From JBFWIW01 sp050253535 (lineage in GTDB: Bacteria; Bacillota; Clostridia; Oscillospirales; Oscillospiraceae), in the NCBI GenBank assembly GCA_050253535.1, contig JBFWIW010000069.1, positions 1 through 14,321 on the forward strand: 14,321 nt of DNA, written 5' to 3'. A program made the position numbers and the translations under genes. Positions 13,544 to 14,321 of the stretch are shown here, in pieces. Each line of letters begins with the position of its first letter. Within the stretch, counting starts at the first letter, position 1. Under the pieces are notes generated by a model, which was not told where the DNA came from, did not search any database, and saw only the letters and a program-made list of their open reading frames with translations.

Positions 13544-14305
13544 ATGTTGCTGGAATCCAAAGTAATCATTGTTACCGGCGGAAACAGGGGAATGGGCAAA
13601 GAGATTGCGCTGACGTGTCTGAAAGAGGGGGCGAAGGTTGCGATTCTTGACCTGGACTATGATTCAATGACGGCCTGGACCGGCGGAATTGATGGTCTAC
13701 TGCCCGTACAGTGCGATATTTCAAAGAAAGAGCATGTTATTGCAGCAAAGGACAAGGTACTTGAAGCGTTCGGCAGGATTGACGGCATTGTAAACAATGC
13801 GGGATGGATGTTTGGCGGCCGTGTGCCTTTTGAGGATTACCAGGAAGAGTATTTAAGGAGGACGGTAGAGGTAAACGTTCTTGGAACGATGTTTGTCATC
13901 CAGGTCTTCGGGCGCGAAATGTTCGCGCGTGGCGGCTCTATCGTCAATACCGGCTCTACCTCAGCCCAGCTTCCCGTTCCGTTTACGGGCGCATATTCTT
14001 CCACAAAGGCTGCGGTGCTTCAATTGACGAAGCTTGTCGCCCTCGAGTGGGGTAAATACCAGATACGATGCAATTCGATAAGCCCCGGACAGGTGAGAAC
14101 GGATATGAACAAATTAAGGTTCGAGCAGCCCGGGATTCTTGAAGAGCGGGAATCCATCGTACCCCTGGGCAGAATAGGCACCTGCGCGGATATAGCAAAA
14201 CTGATTTGCTGGCTGCTGTCGGATGACTCGGCCTATATTTCAGGAGACGATATACCGATAGACGGCGGTATGAGGCTGACTGCATTTAACGTTCTTGGGA
14301 AATAG
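13544..14305 (+). CDS. Short-chain dehydrogenase/reductase (classical SDR)
   Basis: This 253-aa NAD-dependent oxidoreductase has the usual length for classical SDRs. The cofactor loop TGGNRGMG is at 11-18, and Asp36 at the end of the second strand (AILDLD) favours NAD over NADP. The NNAG motif lies in IVNNAGWMFGG. The catalytic residues are Ser138, Tyr151 and Lys155 (GAYSSTK). ISPGQVRTDM and DDIPIDGGM are the expected late motifs. Relatives include gluconate 5-dehydrogenase, sorbitol and other polyol or hydroxy-acid dehydrogenases. It lies 16 nt after the zinc dehydrogenase, and the two could act on different hydroxyls of the same compound or as an epimerising pair. The window ends 16 nt after the stop, with GAGAGGA (14310-14316) that may serve a further gene. 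Confidence 0.9.
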   Translation: MLLESKVIIVTGGNRGMGKEIALTCLKEGAKVAILDLDYDSMTAWTGGIDGLLPVQCDISKKEHVIAAKDKVLEAFGRIDGIVNNAGWMFGGRVPFEDYQEEYLRRTVEVNVLGTMFVIQVFGREMFARGGSIVNTGSTSAQLPVPFTGAYSSTKAAVLQLTKLVALEWGKYQIRCNSISPGQVRTDMNKLRFEQPGILEERESIVPLGRIGTCADIAKLICWLLSDDSAYISGDDIPIDGGMRLTAFNVLGK

Positions 14306-14321
14306 TCACACGAGAGGACGC

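Noticed and set aside
9196..14305. Bacterial microcompartment-associated glycyl radical locus
   Set aside because: No shell protein genes are present and neither the enzyme nor the dehydrogenases carry an obvious encapsulation-peptide extension.
1..14321. CRISPR arrays, tRNA or rRNA genes, insertion sequence transposases, phage genes
   Set aside because: No regularly spaced direct repeats, no cloverleaf or rRNA-like sequence, and no transposase or phage protein motifs were seen in any frame.

Overview
The window looks like a stretch of a Clostridia-type (low-to-mid GC Firmicutes) anaerobe, probably from a draft or metagenome scaffold. The reasons are strong AGGAGG-type ribosome binding sites, tightly packed same-strand operons, and an oxygen-sensitive glycyl radical enzyme with its radical-SAM activase. 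A run of 100 N (2734-2833) marks a scaffold gap. Everything left and right of it is joined by scaffolding, not by read sequence.

Left of the gap (1-2733, + strand) is the end of an operon. It holds the C-terminal part of a hydantoinase/dihydropyrimidinase-type cyclic amidohydrolase, an isochorismatase-fold cysteine hydrolase resembling N-carbamoyl amidases, and a PLP enzyme of the D-cysteine desulfhydrase/ACC deaminase family that runs into the gap. Together they could open a cyclic ureide, remove the carbamoyl group and deaminate the amino acid released. This pathway is inferred.

Right of the gap is a LacI-family repressor on the minus strand. A 557-bp divergent regulatory region separates it from a seven- to eight-gene plus-strand operon (4458-14305). 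The regulatory region is unusually readable. It has a TGGACA/17 bp/TATAAT promoter for the operon with a perfect 16-bp palindrome (TATTAACCGGTTAATA) at the predicted start site. It also has a TTGACG/17 bp/TAGAAT promoter for the repressor with related AACCGTTT motifs. A 155-bp element with terminal inverted repeats (MITE-like) lies in the predicted repressor leader.

The operon encodes, in order: an ion-transporter-superfamily permease, an orphan HyuA-type hydantoinase/oxoprolinase ATPase, an unrecognised protein with an HExxHxxE motif, a three-helix membrane protein with a PH-like tail, a glycyl radical enzyme (788 aa, Cys431/Glu433/Gly763), its activating enzyme, a zinc-type alcohol dehydrogenase and a short-chain dehydrogenase. 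The likely logic is import of a small hydroxylated, possibly anionic substrate, redox adjustment of hydroxyl groups by the two dehydrogenases, and radical elimination or C-X cleavage by the glycyl radical enzyme, all under LacI-type substrate-responsive repression. The substrate cannot be read from the sequence. The combination with an orphan HyuA, an HExxH protein and a PH membrane protein matches no glycyl radical pathway I can name, and it is the best candidate here for an undescribed system.
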